Source: Labedaea rhizosphaerae
GTDB lineage: Bacteria > Actinomycetota > Actinomycetes > Mycobacteriales > Pseudonocardiaceae
Reading direction: 5' to 3'
DNA length: 64,000 bases
Assembly: GCF_004362825.1 (NCBI RefSeq)
Contig: NZ_SNXZ01000005.1
Location: forward strand, 248,001-312,000
Part shown: positions 30,015 through 39,500 of the stretch, in pieces
How positions within the stretch are numbered: position 1 is the stretch's first letter
How the letters are laid out: each line of letters starts with the position of its first letter
The notes under the pieces: generated by a model
What the model saw: only the letters and a program-made list of their open reading frames with translations
What the model was told of the DNA's origin: nothing
The model's database searches: none
Program-made: the position numbers and the translations under genes

Positions 30015-30929
30015 TCACCAGCCGACGGCCACCTCGAGCCACTGCGGATCGCCGTGGGACACGAAGGAAGACTGCCCGGCGACATCGTCGTACGGGAAGC
30101 CGTAGGCCTTGTCGCCGATCCCGTGGTCGTGCCAGAACTTGGCGTAGTAGTTCGCCGGCGCGTCCTGGTAGAAGTTGGCCGGGTCCTGCTGCTGGTCCTG
30201 CGGCAACTGCGCGGTGTGGCGGTTCAACGCCGCGCACAGGTTGGCGTTCTGCGCCAACGATCCCGCACACCCGGTGATGTTGGCCGTCGACTCGGTCACC
30301 CCCACCGATTGCGCGTACGCGGTGAAGTAGCCGGCGTACTGCCCACCGTCGCGGAAGTCCGGTGAGTTGCCCGGCGACGGGATCCGGACCGGATCCGCGG
30401 CGAGCCCCTGGAACTCGGCCGGCACCTCGTTGCGGAAGCGGGCGAAGGTGGCCTCCCGGTTCTCCTGGAACAACTCGTAACCGTCGCCGACCTGCACGTC
30501 GTACCCGTCGTGGGCGTGCAGCCGCATGGCCAGCTTCAACCCGAACCCGTCCACCCGGGTCTGGTTGCCGTTGAACACGTCGTCGCCCACGGTGAACTCG
30601 ATGAAGTCCTGGTACTGGCTGTCCGGCGAGCCCAGGTGGAAGTACATGCGCCCGGCCGAGTTCGCGCCCATGTCCACAGTGGGCTGTTCGGCGATGGAAT
30701 GGGTCTGGCCGCCGAAGCTCCAGTACACCTGGTCGTCCGGGTACTGACCGTTGGTGCGGTTCAGGACCTTGACGGTCAGGACGTTCTGGGCCGGCGGGAT
30801 GGATCCGGTGTCACCCCAAAAGTCCTCCGGTGGCGTGGTGCCCCGGGCCGACGCCTGGGCCGGCCCGGAAACCCCGGCCAGCACGACACCCACCGCGGCC
30901 ACGACGACCGCGAAACGTTTGACGGACAT
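30015..30929 (-). CDS. Secreted beta-1,3-glucanase family protein (GH64-like)
   Basis: 304 residues. The Sec signal peptide is MSVKRFAVVVAAVGVVLAG to AQASA. The mature part starts with VLTVKVLNRTNGQYPDDQVYWSF, then MYFHLGSPDSQYQDFIEFTVG and VDGFGLKLAMRLH, which I associate with the GH64/thaumatin-like beta-1,3-glucanase fold. FWHDHGIGDKAYGFPYDDVAGQSS near the end fits the same family. It would attack fungal laminarin-type glucan. GGGAGAG lies just upstream of the ATG. The catalytic residues were not mapped individually. Confidence 0.65.
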   Translation of the reverse strand: MSVKRFAVVVAAVGVVLAGVSGPAQASARGTTPPEDFWGDTGSIPPAQNVLTVKVLNRTNGQYPDDQVYWSFGGQTHSIAEQPTVDMGANSAGRMYFHLGSPDSQYQDFIEFTVGDDVFNGNQTRVDGFGLKLAMRLHAHDGYDVQVGDGYELFQENREATFARFRNEVPAEFQGLAADPVRIPSPGNSPDFRDGGQYAGYFTAYAQSVGVTESTANITGCAGSLAQNANLCAALNRHTAQLPQDQQQDPANFYQDAPANYYAKFWHDHGIGDKAYGFPYDDVAGQSSFVSHGDPQWLEVAVGW

Positions 30930-31012
30930 GCTCTCTCCCCGACGAGACGGCAAATTCCCTTGCCCAGCCAAGGTTTCGCACCGCCGTCACGACGCGTCAA
31001 GGCCTGCCGCGG

Positions 31013-31675
31013 CTACTTTCCCGGACGGGCAACGTGATCGCCCGGATATCCGGCGAGTCCGCGTTCCAGCAACTCGAGGGCCTGCTCCCCCACCGCCAGC
31101 GTGTCGGCCCCCACCTGCGGGCCGGTGCGCCCGGCCGTGGCCTGCCGCTGCACGAACTCCTTCATGGCCCGGTTGACCCCCATCATCGCGTTGGCCACCA
31201 CGAACGGCCGCAGATCCTCTTGCCCCGCACCGGTTTCCTCGGTCAGCAACGCGGCCAGCGCCGCGGTGTACCGCTCGAACGTCTGCCGCTCACGGGCCTG
31301 CAGGCTCGCGCTCTCCGCGGTGATCCGGGCGACCGTGGCGATGCCCGCCATCGCCTCCGGGTCCCCCGTGGCGATGGCACCCCGGGGCTGCAGCACGAAC
31401 TCGCGGAACGCCGCGAGCACCGGGGTCCCGGCCGGTCGTGAACGCAACGCGTCGAGCAGCGAGCGCTCGAACTCCTCCATGCCGTCGTAGACGAGGTCTT
31501 CCTTGGTGGCGAAGTAGTTGAACACCGTCGCCTCGGAGACCTCGGCGTGCCGGGCCACCTCGGCCACCGGCACCCGGTCGAAGCCGCGGTCGGCGAACAG
31601 CTCGATGGCCGCCGCGACGATCCGCCGGCGCGTCTGCTGCTTCTTGCGTGCGCGCAGCCCCAGCTCCGTTGCCAT
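31013..31675 (-). CDS. TetR-family transcriptional regulator
   Basis: 220 residues. The N-terminal HTH is FDRVPVAEVARHAEVSEATVFNYFATKEDL (about 32-61), with ATVFNYF as recognition helix. It is divergent from the flavin oxidase gene at 31763 with 87 bp between, which contain a promoter-like sequence and the palindrome ctaaatttag. It most likely represses the oxidase and itself. The glucanase gene upstream of its 3' end has its own start region and seems independent. Confidence 0.83.
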   Translation of the reverse strand: MATELGLRARKKQQTRRRIVAAAIELFADRGFDRVPVAEVARHAEVSEATVFNYFATKEDLVYDGMEEFERSLLDALRSRPAGTPVLAAFREFVLQPRGAIATGDPEAMAGIATVARITAESASLQARERQTFERYTAALAALLTEETGAGQEDLRPFVVANAMMGVNRAMKEFVQRQATAGRTGPQVGADTLAVGEQALELLERGLAGYPGDHVARPGK

Positions 31676-31691
31676 GTTCTTAGAGTAACAC

Positions 31692-31734
31692 TTGACTTAG
31701 CGCTGCACCAAACTTATGGTGGCTCTAAATTTAG
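31692..31734 (+). promoter_or_regulatory. Promoter and operator candidate for the flavin oxidase gene
   Basis: TTGACT (31692-31697), 17 bp, TATGGT (31715-31720) forms a sigma-70-type promoter facing the oxidase gene. A perfect 10-bp palindrome ctaaatttag (31725-31734) follows immediately, where bound TetR would block initiation. The region is unusually AT-rich for the window. Confidence 0.55.
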
Positions 31735-31762
31735 TGAGACACCAGCCTGGGAGGCGTTCGCG

Positions 31763-33037
31763 ATGACCACCGAGAACTTCAACCGCCACTTCACCGGCCC
31801 GGTGCACCGCCCCGGCGAGCCCGCGTACGACGAGCAGCGCGCCGCCTTCAGCCCGGCGGTGGACGCCAAGCCCGCCTACGTCGTGGAAGCCGCCAACGCT
31901 GAGGACGTGCGCCGCGCCGTCCTCGCCGCACGCGAGCACGACCTGCGCTTCGCCGTGCAGGGCACCGGGCACGGCACCCTGACCGCGGCCGACGACGCCG
32001 TGCTGGTCAAGACCGGCCGGCTGACCTCGGTGCTCGTCGACCCGGACCGCCGGGTGGCCCGGGTCGGTGCCGGTACCCGGTGGAGTGACGTGATCGCCGC
32101 GGCCACGCCGTTCGGGCTGGCGCCGCTCTCGGGCACGTCCCCGTCGGTCGGCGTGGCCGGGTACACCTTCGGCGGCGGGATGAGCTGGCTTTCCCGGCGC
32201 CACGGCTACGCGGCGGACAGCCTGCTGCGCGTCGAGGGTGTCGACGCCGACGGCGAGCGCATCGTGGTCACCGCCGACCGTGACCCGGAGCTGTTCTGGG
32301 CCATCCGCGGCGGCAGCGGCAACTTCATGGTCGCGACGTCGCTGGAGTTCCGGCTGCACCCGGTGCCGCGGATCTACGGTGGCACCGCGCACTTCCCGCG
32401 CGAGCGTGCGGCCGAGGTGCTCGCGTTCTACCGCGACTGGGCGCCGGCCCAGCCCGACGAGCTGACCACCGCCATCGTCGTCTCGGCGGACAGCGTGGCC
32501 GTGCGGGTCTGCTACGCGGGCGACGCCGAAGCCGCGGAGCGCGCGCTGCGACCGTTGTCACGGGTGACCGGTGAGCAGGTCAGCGGCGGCTACGAGTCGA
32601 TGACCTACGCCGACTCCGGCACCCTCGGTGGCACGGCGCCGCTCGGGTTCGAACTGCTGGACACGGTGCCCGACGACGCGATCGCGGAGATCCTGCGCTC
32701 CCCCGCCGTCGGGATCGAGCTGCGCTACTGGGGTGGCGCGATGGGCCGCCCGGCCGCGGACGCCGGACCGGTCGGCCACCGGGACACACCGTTCTCGTTG
32801 ACGATCCACGGTTCGCCGGACGTCGTGGCACGGTTGCGCCGGCACGCCACGGGCAAGTCGTTCCTGAACTTCTTGCACGACACCAGCAAGACGGCGTCGG
32901 CGTACACAGTGGATGACTTCGCCCGGCTGCGCGCGGCGAAGCGGCGCTACGACCCCGACCTGGTCTTCACGCCGCACCACACCATCGAGCCCGCGCCGGC
33001 GAGCTCAGCTCACCGCGTCGCGCACTCCGTTGTATAG
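31763..33037 (+). CDS. FAD-dependent oxidoreductase of the PCMH/BBE type
   Basis: 424 residues. The FAD-binding PCMH domain covers about 30-205: FAVQGTGHG with His70 as candidate 8-alpha-histidyl attachment, GTSPSVGVAGYTFGGGMSWLSRRHG, and FWAIRGGSGNFMVATSLEFRL. The second covalent Cys of bicovalent BBE enzymes is absent. The C-terminal YDPDLVFTPHH resembles the BBE motif. GGGAGG precedes the ATG. Such enzymes oxidise sugars, alkaloids or hydroxy-aromatics with oxygen. The last 33 bases overlap the end of convergent eccD, so extra C-terminal residues may be recent. Confidence 0.82.
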   Translation: MTTENFNRHFTGPVHRPGEPAYDEQRAAFSPAVDAKPAYVVEAANAEDVRRAVLAAREHDLRFAVQGTGHGTLTAADDAVLVKTGRLTSVLVDPDRRVARVGAGTRWSDVIAAATPFGLAPLSGTSPSVGVAGYTFGGGMSWLSRRHGYAADSLLRVEGVDADGERIVVTADRDPELFWAIRGGSGNFMVATSLEFRLHPVPRIYGGTAHFPRERAAEVLAFYRDWAPAQPDELTTAIVVSADSVAVRVCYAGDAEAAERALRPLSRVTGEQVSGGYESMTYADSGTLGGTAPLGFELLDTVPDDAIAEILRSPAVGIELRYWGGAMGRPAADAGPVGHRDTPFSLTIHGSPDVVARLRRHATGKSFLNFLHDTSKTASAYTVDDFARLRAAKRRYDPDLVFTPHHTIEPAPASSAHRVAHSVV

Positions 33038-34378
33038 CCCCAGGACGGCGCCGCCGACCGGGACGAACGCGATCAGCACGAGGTATTCCAACCAGTCGAG
33101 CCAGCGAGCGCGGAACGGCGAGTGCACGTTGCGCACCACACGGCTCGCGTAGAACAGGCAGAGCGCGGCGGCGAGCACAAGCAGCGCCGCTCCGACGATC
33201 AGCCAGTCGGTGTCCAGGGTGATGGCCATCCGGGTGCCGAGGCCGGTCAGGATCACCAGGCCGACCACGACCGGGGCGACGCGCTGGGCGGCACCGGCGT
33301 AGGACCGCGACCGCAGGATCCACGCCAGGCCGACGAGTCCGATGAGGACGTACAGCCAGAACCACCCCGGCTGGGCCAGCAGCACGGCGCAGCAGCCGAT
33401 GGCGATCGAGCCCAGCGCGGTCACCAGGCCGGTCAGGATCTGGGCGGCCATCGAGGTGACCCCGAGCACCTCGGACCCGAGCGCGGGCTGCTCGTCCTCG
33501 CGGAACGATTCCATGTCCGCGGGCACGTGCGGCAGCGGAATCCTGGCCAGCCGCAAGGAAATCATCGGTGCCATCGCGGTCAGCGCCGTCACCACGACCG
33601 TCGCGATGGTCACCGCGTGCGCCAGTTCGGCGTCGAACAACAACACCGACGAGGTGATCAACGCACCGCCGGCGGCCGCGGCGGCAGCCGCGGCGAACCA
33701 CGCCAGCCGGTGCACCACCACCATGGCCGCGACCGCGCCGTAGACCGTCACCACACCGAACCCGACGGCGAGGGAGTCCACTTCGAGCGGCCACACGGTG
33801 TGCGGGGGCAAAGCGCTCGTCCCGGCCAGGAACGCGACGAAGAGCCCGCCGCCACAACACGCGCTCGCGGCGCCCGGATCGCCCAGCGCGCGTTCCAGCG
33901 CCCCGCCCACGACCAGCAGGCAGATCGCCAGCACCCCCGCGCCGATGGCCAGACGCGACGTGCCTTCCCATGCGGCGACGAGGAACAACGCGGCCCCGAT
34001 GACCAGAGCCACCGCGGCGCCGACGCCGAGCCGCCGGCCCACCCGCGGCCGCCACGCGCCCCGGCGGGACTGCGCGGCGCTGGCGATCGCGTCCACGACG
34101 TCGTCGAACAGCAGCGGCGCCTCGTACTTCGGGCGCGGCCGCAGGTTGAGGACCTCGCCGTCGCGCAACGACGCCGCGGACACCGTCAACCCGGGCGAGA
34201 GCGGCTGCTCACCGACCCTGGACAGCACCCACCCAGAACTGTCCGCGGTCGGGTGCGCGGGCGCGCCCGCCATCCGCACCAGCTGTGGCACCAGTTCGGC
34301 GACGGTGCACTCCAGCGGGAGCCCCACATCCATCCGGGCGCGTGGGGCCACCACCGTGACCCTGCGTGGTGTCGACAT
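33005..34378 (-). CDS. eccD: EccD, type VII secretion channel subunit
   Basis: 457 residues. The N-terminal ~90 residues form a ubiquitin-like YukD domain (RVTVVAPRARMDVGLPLECTVAELVP, DGEVLNLRP). About eleven TM helices follow (e.g. VGAAVALVIGAALFLVAAW, FWLYVLIGLVGLAWIL). This is the EccD plan, the main membrane-spanning part of the ESX channel. It is the last gene of a minus-strand operon that begins with the EspC-like gene at 36393. Confidence 0.9.
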   Translation of the reverse strand: MSTPRRVTVVAPRARMDVGLPLECTVAELVPQLVRMAGAPAHPTADSSGWVLSRVGEQPLSPGLTVSAASLRDGEVLNLRPRPKYEAPLLFDDVVDAIASAAQSRRGAWRPRVGRRLGVGAAVALVIGAALFLVAAWEGTSRLAIGAGVLAICLLVVGGALERALGDPGAASACCGGGLFVAFLAGTSALPPHTVWPLEVDSLAVGFGVVTVYGAVAAMVVVHRLAWFAAAAAAAAGGALITSSVLLFDAELAHAVTIATVVVTALTAMAPMISLRLARIPLPHVPADMESFREDEQPALGSEVLGVTSMAAQILTGLVTALGSIAIGCCAVLLAQPGWFWLYVLIGLVGLAWILRSRSYAGAAQRVAPVVVGLVILTGLGTRMAITLDTDWLIVGAALLVLAAALCLFYASRVVRNVHSPFRARWLDWLEYLVLIAFVPVGGAVLGLYNGVRDAVS

Positions 34379-34388
34379 AGGACCGTCG

Positions 34389-34712
34389 TCAGGCCGTCAT
34401 CTTCGGCACGCCTTCGAGCAGCGGCGCGAACCGCGCGCTCGTCGCGGCCGCGAGCTTCGCCAGCGCGTCGTTGACCGCCTCGGTGATGATGCCGCCGAGG
34501 TCGTGCGCGTCGTAGCGCCGCGGCAGCGCGGGGTCGATCGAGATCTCGGCGACCTTGCCGGTGCCGCGCACGGTCACCGTGACCTCGTTCGCCCGTGAGA
34601 AACCCTTCACCACGAGCGCGTCGATGCTGGCGCGCAACTGCGCGACCGCCTCCTGCTGCTGGCGCAACTCCGCCATCAGCGTCTGCGAGTCGGGAACCTC
34701 GATGTCTGTCAT
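34389..34712 (-). CDS. YbaB/EbfC-like protein in the ESX operon
   Basis: 107 residues. SRANEVTVTVRGTGKVAEISIDPALPRRYDAHDLGGIITEAVNDALAKL matches the YbaB/EbfC nucleoid-protein fold. Homologues are often found inside actinobacterial ESX loci (EspL is one) and may act as chaperones or regulators. The end is 10 bp from the eccD start. An N-terminal helix of about 35 residues precedes the fold. DNA binding is plausible but not shown. Confidence 0.72.
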   Translation of the reverse strand: MTDIEVPDSQTLMAELRQQQEAVAQLRASIDALVVKGFSRANEVTVTVRGTGKVAEISIDPALPRRYDAHDLGGIITEAVNDALAKLAAATSARFAPLLEGVPKMTA

Positions 34713-34753
34713 GTGGGGTGCCTGTCTCCCGTGCCGCTGCCGATCTTGGTGGG

Positions 34754-35317
34754 TCAGTGAGCGTTCGCCTGACTGTAGAGGGAAGTCAAGGTGTTGCTCA
34801 GGTTGTTCTGGATCTGGTTGGCGGAGTTCTGCTTCTGCGACTTCAACTGCATCGCCTTCATGACCGCCTGCATGATGGCCATGGCGATCAGCATCGCCGC
34901 GTTCGGGCTGCCCTGCGCCGCCTGGATCATGGCCTGCATGATCTGCATGATCTGCTGGGCCATCTGCTGGAAGTCGTTCTGTTCCTGGTTGACGTTCTGC
35001 TGGGCCTGGGTCAGGGCGTCGGCGGAGGAGTTCAGCCGCTGCGCCTCCTGCTGCAGGTTCTGCTTGAGAACGTTGATCAGCTCCTGCACGAGCTGGTCGG
35101 TGGACTGCTTGGCCGCGTCGTAGGCCGCGCCGTTCCAGCCCTGACCGAGGTTGATCACGATCTGCTTGGTGTCGTTGGCCGCGCTGTCCACGTCGTTGGC
35201 GCACTGCTGGCACTCCTGTGCCTTGCTGCGCAGCTCCGACGGGCTGCCGGTGACGTTCTCGAGCGCCGTCGCCAGCAACTGCGCCGTGGCTTGGAAGATC
35301 GGTCCCGGGCCACTCAT
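34754..35317 (-). CDS. WXG100-like ESX protein with long C-terminal helix
   Basis: 187 residues. The N-terminal 100 residues form a helical hairpin whose turn is GWNGAAYDAAKQSTDQL, with W-N-G as the WXG motif. An extra long Gln/Met-rich helical region follows (MAQQIMQIMQAMIQAAQG, MAIMQAVMKAMQLKSQKQN). ATG 35317 has GGAGG 7 nt upstream. It lies 16 bp after the WXG-like gene at 35334, so the two may form a heterodimer. Both are longer than the usual 100 residues. Confidence 0.75.
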   Translation of the reverse strand: MSGPGPIFQATAQLLATALENVTGSPSELRSKAQECQQCANDVDSAANDTKQIVINLGQGWNGAAYDAAKQSTDQLVQELINVLKQNLQQEAQRLNSSADALTQAQQNVNQEQNDFQQMAQQIMQIMQAMIQAAQGSPNAAMLIAMAIMQAVMKAMQLKSQKQNSANQIQNNLSNTLTSLYSQANAH

Positions 35318-35333
35318 CGTCAAACCTCCGTCA

Positions 35334-35921
35334 TCACATAGATGGGTACGAGTATCCGAACGACTGAGCGGCCACCTGGTCCGCGTCGTTCCACAGCGGC
35401 GTCAGTTGGTTGGCGCCCAACGCCGAGAGCGCCTGCTCGAAGCGGTTCATCATCCGGGCCAGCTGCATGCCCATCGCGACGGCCATCATCTGGGCCAGCG
35501 GCCGGGAGAACGGGCTCTGCAGCAGCGAGCTGACGATCTTCTCGGCGAGCGTCGCCTGCTTGGTGTAGTAGTCCTGCGCGGTCTTGAGCAGCTTGGCGAT
35601 CGCCCGCAGCGTCTGGGCTTCTTCCTCGGCCTTGTCCGCGCGCTGCGAGAGCTGCTGCAGCAGCGCGGTGATCAGCCCGCGGCTGGAGTCGGCGGCCGAG
35701 CCGCTCCACGCGTCCGAGCCGTAGGCCGCGCCGAGCGCCTGCTGGCACTCCTGCACCAGCGCGCGCAGGTCGTTGCCCTTCTGCGACAGCTGATCGGCGC
35801 GATGGCTGATGTCGTCGGGGTCGCTCTCGGCGATCGCGCCGAGCTGGTTCGCGACGAACTGCGCGAGGCCGATGTAGAGCGGCGTGTACGGCACCGGCAT
35901 CGTCATGGCAGGGGTGCTCAT
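35334..35921 (-). CDS. WXG100-like ESX protein
   Basis: 195 residues. Helix-turn-helix with the turn DAWSGSAADSSRGL (W-S-G). A long helix LLQQLSQRADKAEEEAQTLRA and an amphipathic C-terminal half follow (MMAVAMGMQLARMMNRFEQAL). Residues 1-30 include a moderately hydrophobic segment YTPLYIGLAQFVANQLG. It pairs by position with the gene at 34754. Likely an ESX substrate or an internal structural factor; no YxxxD/E tail motif is obvious. Confidence 0.72.
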   Translation of the reverse strand: MSTPAMTMPVPYTPLYIGLAQFVANQLGAIAESDPDDISHRADQLSQKGNDLRALVQECQQALGAAYGSDAWSGSAADSSRGLITALLQQLSQRADKAEEEAQTLRAIAKLLKTAQDYYTKQATLAEKIVSSLLQSPFSRPLAQMMAVAMGMQLARMMNRFEQALSALGANQLTPLWNDADQVAAQSFGYSYPSM

Positions 35922-36078
35922 GGCTGGCCCGCCTCCCCGAGTTTCTCTCCGCCGGTAGCGTTGAGCGCGGACAGTTCCGGTTGGTCCCGTGGTCGTGGCT
36001 GAGCTGCGTCACGTTCCCCTGAGGTGCGGCTGACAGCCCCGCAGTCTGAGCTCGATTCTGAGGTTGGCACAGGGGATG

Positions 36079-36393
36079 TCATGCCAGCTCCTGCCCGAAT
36101 CTCGCGAGCGCGTCCGCGGTGGCGTTGTCCCGCACCTGGTACATGTCGGCCACCGCCGAGGTCATCCAGCCGGCGTCCCGCAGCCGGGCGATGATCGACT
36201 CGAGCGCGGCGACCTTGCGCTGGTGCAGACCCGAATAGGTCGAGGCCACCGACTGGCCGATGCCACCGAACGACCGCGTCGGCACGCCGAGCGAATCGAT
36301 CTCGCGCACCAGGTCACCCACCCGGCCCAGCCGCTCGTCGAGGTCGGCGGAGGCCGCGCGCAACAGGTCGATGTCGACCGAGTACCCGGACAT
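36079..36393 (-). CDS. EspC-like ESX secretion-associated protein
   Basis: 104 residues. MSGYSVDIDLLRAASADLDERL opens a first helix, and SFGGIGQSVASTYSGLHQRKVAALESIIARLRDAG forms the turn and second helix. This is the same layout as the FGKV-GS module in the other EspC-like proteins of the locus. GGGAG precedes ATG 36393. It is the first gene of the eccD operon and is divergent from eccC, with 193 bp between holding two copies of the shared motif. Confidence 0.7.
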   Translation of the reverse strand: MSGYSVDIDLLRAASADLDERLGRVGDLVREIDSLGVPTRSFGGIGQSVASTYSGLHQRKVAALESIIARLRDAGWMTSAVADMYQVRDNATADALARFGQELA

Positions 36394-36451
36394 CTCACTC
36401 CCTTCCGCCGGCGTCGAAGCCCAGATTAGGGAGGCGCACCTCGGTCGGCGG

Positions 36452-36471
36452 ACGGCAAAAGTACCCACCTG
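36452..36471 (-). promoter_or_regulatory. ESX-associated motif, copy 2
   Basis: On the minus strand it reads caggtgggtacttttgccgt, 58 bp before the start of the EspC-like gene at 36393. It matches copies 1 and 3 at nearly all fixed positions. The core palindrome is imperfect here (GGTA-N4-TGCC). Confidence 0.6.
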
Positions 36472-36536
36472 ACGCGCCGCCCCGACCACGGCGACGACCG
36501 CCTTGACCTGTGAGACAGCGAAGGGACGATCGGACG

Positions 36537-36574
36537 ACGGCAAAAGTGCCCACGTGCGGCACGGCAGTACTGCC
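36537..36574. promoter_or_regulatory. ESX-associated motif, copy 3, plus adjacent GGCAGTACTGCC palindrome
   Basis: The minus strand of 36537-36556 reads cacgtgggcacttttgccgt. A perfect 12-bp palindrome GGCAGTACTGCC sits at 36563-36574. The centres of the two GGCA-N4-TGCC cores are 24 bp apart, the same spacing as the pair upstream of the esx genes. eccC starts 12 bp after the second palindrome. Confidence 0.6.
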
Positions 36575-36586
36575 CAGAATGGGCCG

Positions 36587-39500
36587 ATGACCGCCTCCGT
36601 CCGCCAACGCAGGGTGCCCGGCCCCGAGATGCCCTCCGGCGAGCTGATGCTGGAGTCCCCGCCGGTCACGGCCAAGGGCAGCGGCGGCATGCAGTCGATG
36701 ATGCCGATGCTGTTCATGATCCCGATGATGCTCGGCATGGGCGGCATGTCGTTCGTCTACATCGGACGCTCCGGCGGCGTCATGACCTACCTGTTCGGCG
36801 GGCTGTTCCTGGTCGTCATGGTCGGCATGGTGCTGATGATGCTGGTCGGCGGCCGGCACGCGTCCAAGGCGAAGATCAACGAGGAGCGCCGCGACTACCA
36901 GCGCTACCTGGCGGGGCTGCGCAAGCAGGTGCACGACACCGCGACCCAGCAGCGCAGCGCCCTCGTCTTCGACCAGCCTGAGCCGCACGACCTCTGGACC
37001 TACGTGCACACCGGGCGGCTGTTCGAGCGGCGCCGCTCCGACCAGGACTTCGGCCAGCTGCGCGTCGGCGTCGGGCCGCAGCGGCTCGCGACGCCGTTGC
37101 GGATGCCGCAGACCGCCCCGCTGGAAGACCTCGACCCGGTGTCCTCGACCGCCCTGCGCCACTTCATCCGCGCGTACTCCACGGTGCCCGACCTGCCGGT
37201 GGCGATCTCGCTGCGTGCGTTCGCGTTCATCGACGTCAGCGGGCCGCGACCGCAGGCGCTCGCCCTGGTGCGCGCGTTGATCGGGCAGGCCGCGGTCTTC
37301 CACGCCCCCGGCGACCTGTTGCTCGGGCTCTGCGTCGCCGCCGACCGCCGCGACGACTGGGAGTGGACGAAGTGGCTGCCGCACGCGGCATCGGCCACCG
37401 AGGCCGACGCCGTCGGCCCGGTCCGGCACCTGTCCGGCGACCTCGACGAGTTGGCCGAGATGTTCGGCGGCGACCTCGGCGACCGGCCCGCGTTCACCCG
37501 CCGCGGCGGCATGGGCTTCGACCAGCCGCAGCTGCTGATCATCGTGGACGGCGGGCGCACCAACGGGTCCAGCCGGATCCCGCGCGACACGGGCCTGCAC
37601 GGCGTGACCGTGCTGGAGATGACCGACGCGCCGCCCCCGACGGTCAAGCCGGGCGAACTGGCCCTGCACCTGTCCGACGGGCGCCTCGGCATGCTGGTGG
37701 AGAACGGCGAGTCGGCCGGCTTCGCCTACCTCGGCGTACCCGACCAGCTCGACCCGCTGCCCGCGGTCGCCCTCGCCCGCGAACTGGCGCCGTATCACCG
37801 TGACGGCGTGATCGTCCGGGAGAACCCGCTGGCCAACACCTTCGGCCTCGCGCTGTTGCTCGGGCTCGGCGACCCCCGCGACACCGACCCGGCCGTGACG
37901 TGGCGGCCCCGCACCCCGCGCGAACGCCTGCGCACCCCGCTCGGCCTCGACCCGCAGGGCCAGCCGGTGGAGCTGGACCTCAAGGAGTCCGCCGAAGGCG
38001 GCATGGGCCCCCACGGCCTGGCCATCGGCGCGACCGGTTCCGGCAAGAGCGAGCTGCTGCGCACGCTCGTGTGCGGCCTCGTGGTCACCCACTCCTCGGA
38101 GTCGATCAACCTCGCGCTCATCGACTTCAAGGGTGGCGCGACGTTCGCGGGCATGACCGACCTGCCGCACACCTGCGCGGTGATCACGAACCTGTCCGAG
38201 GACCTCGCGCTCGTCGACCGCATGGCCGACGCCATCAACGGCGAACTGGTGCGCCGCCAGGAACTCCTGCGCGCGGCCGGGAACTTCGCCTCCGTGCGCG
38301 ACTACGAACGCGCCCGCGAGACCGGCGCGGACCTGCAGCCGCTGCCGTCGCTGCTGGTGATCATCGACGAGTTCAGCGAGCTGCTCACCGCACGCCCGGA
38401 GTTCATCGACCTGTTCGTGCAGATCGGCCGCCTGGGCCGGTCGCTGGCCGTCCACCTCCTGCTTGCCTCGCAACGGTTGGAGGAAGGCCGGTTGCGTGGT
38501 CTCGAGGCGCACCTGTCCTACCGGATCGGCCTGCGCACCTTCTCCGCGTCGGAGAGCCGCGCCGTGCTCGGCGTGCCCGACGCCTACCACCTGCCCGCCG
38601 TGCCCGGCTCGGCCTACCTGAAGACCGACACGGACACGTTGCGGCGCTTGAAGACCGCGTACGTCTCCGGTGAGCTCCCGCCGCGCACAAACGGTCCCGG
38701 CCCGCAGGCGGCGCCCGGCCGCCAGGTGCTGCCGTTCACGCTGGTCAAGGTCGACGACCCGAACCCGCCGCCGGAGCTCCCGCCCGAGCACAAGTGGGGC
38801 GACGTGACCGGCACCGGCGAGACGATCATGAGCGCGATGCTCGACCGCCTGATCGGCAAGGGCCCGCCGGCGCACCAGATCTGGTTGCCGCCGCTGAAGG
38901 AGCCGCCGACGCTGGACCAGTTGCTGCCGAAGCTGCACGTGCACCCCGAGCGTGGGCTGTGCCCGAAGGACTGGCAGGGCAACGGGAAGCTCGTCGTGCC
39001 GGTCGCGATCGTGGACAAGCCGTTCGAGCAGAAGCGTGACCAGCTCTGGTTCGACCTGACCGGCGCGGGTGGGCACGTCATGCTGATCGGTGCGCCACAG
39101 AGCGGCAAGAGCACGTTCCTGCGCGGCATGGTGGCCTCGCTCGCGCTGACGCACACGCCGCAGGAAGTCCAGTTCTTCCTGCTGGACATGGGTGGTGGCG
39201 CCTTGGGTGGCGTCGCCCCGCTCCCCCACGTCAGCGGCTACGCGGTGCGCCGCGACGCCGAGCGCTGCCGCCGCGTGGTGGCCGAGGTGGCCACGCTGCT
39301 CAACCAGCGTGAGGAACTCTTCGCCGCGCACGGCATCGACTCGATCACCACGTTCCGCCAGCAGCGGGCCAAGTTCGCCGCGATGGACCCGGAGGGCCGC
39401 GAGTTCGGCGACGTGTTCCTGGTGATCGACGACTGGGCGACGGTGCGCCAGCAGTACGAGTTCCTCGAGGCGAGCATCACCAACATCGCCACACGCGGCC

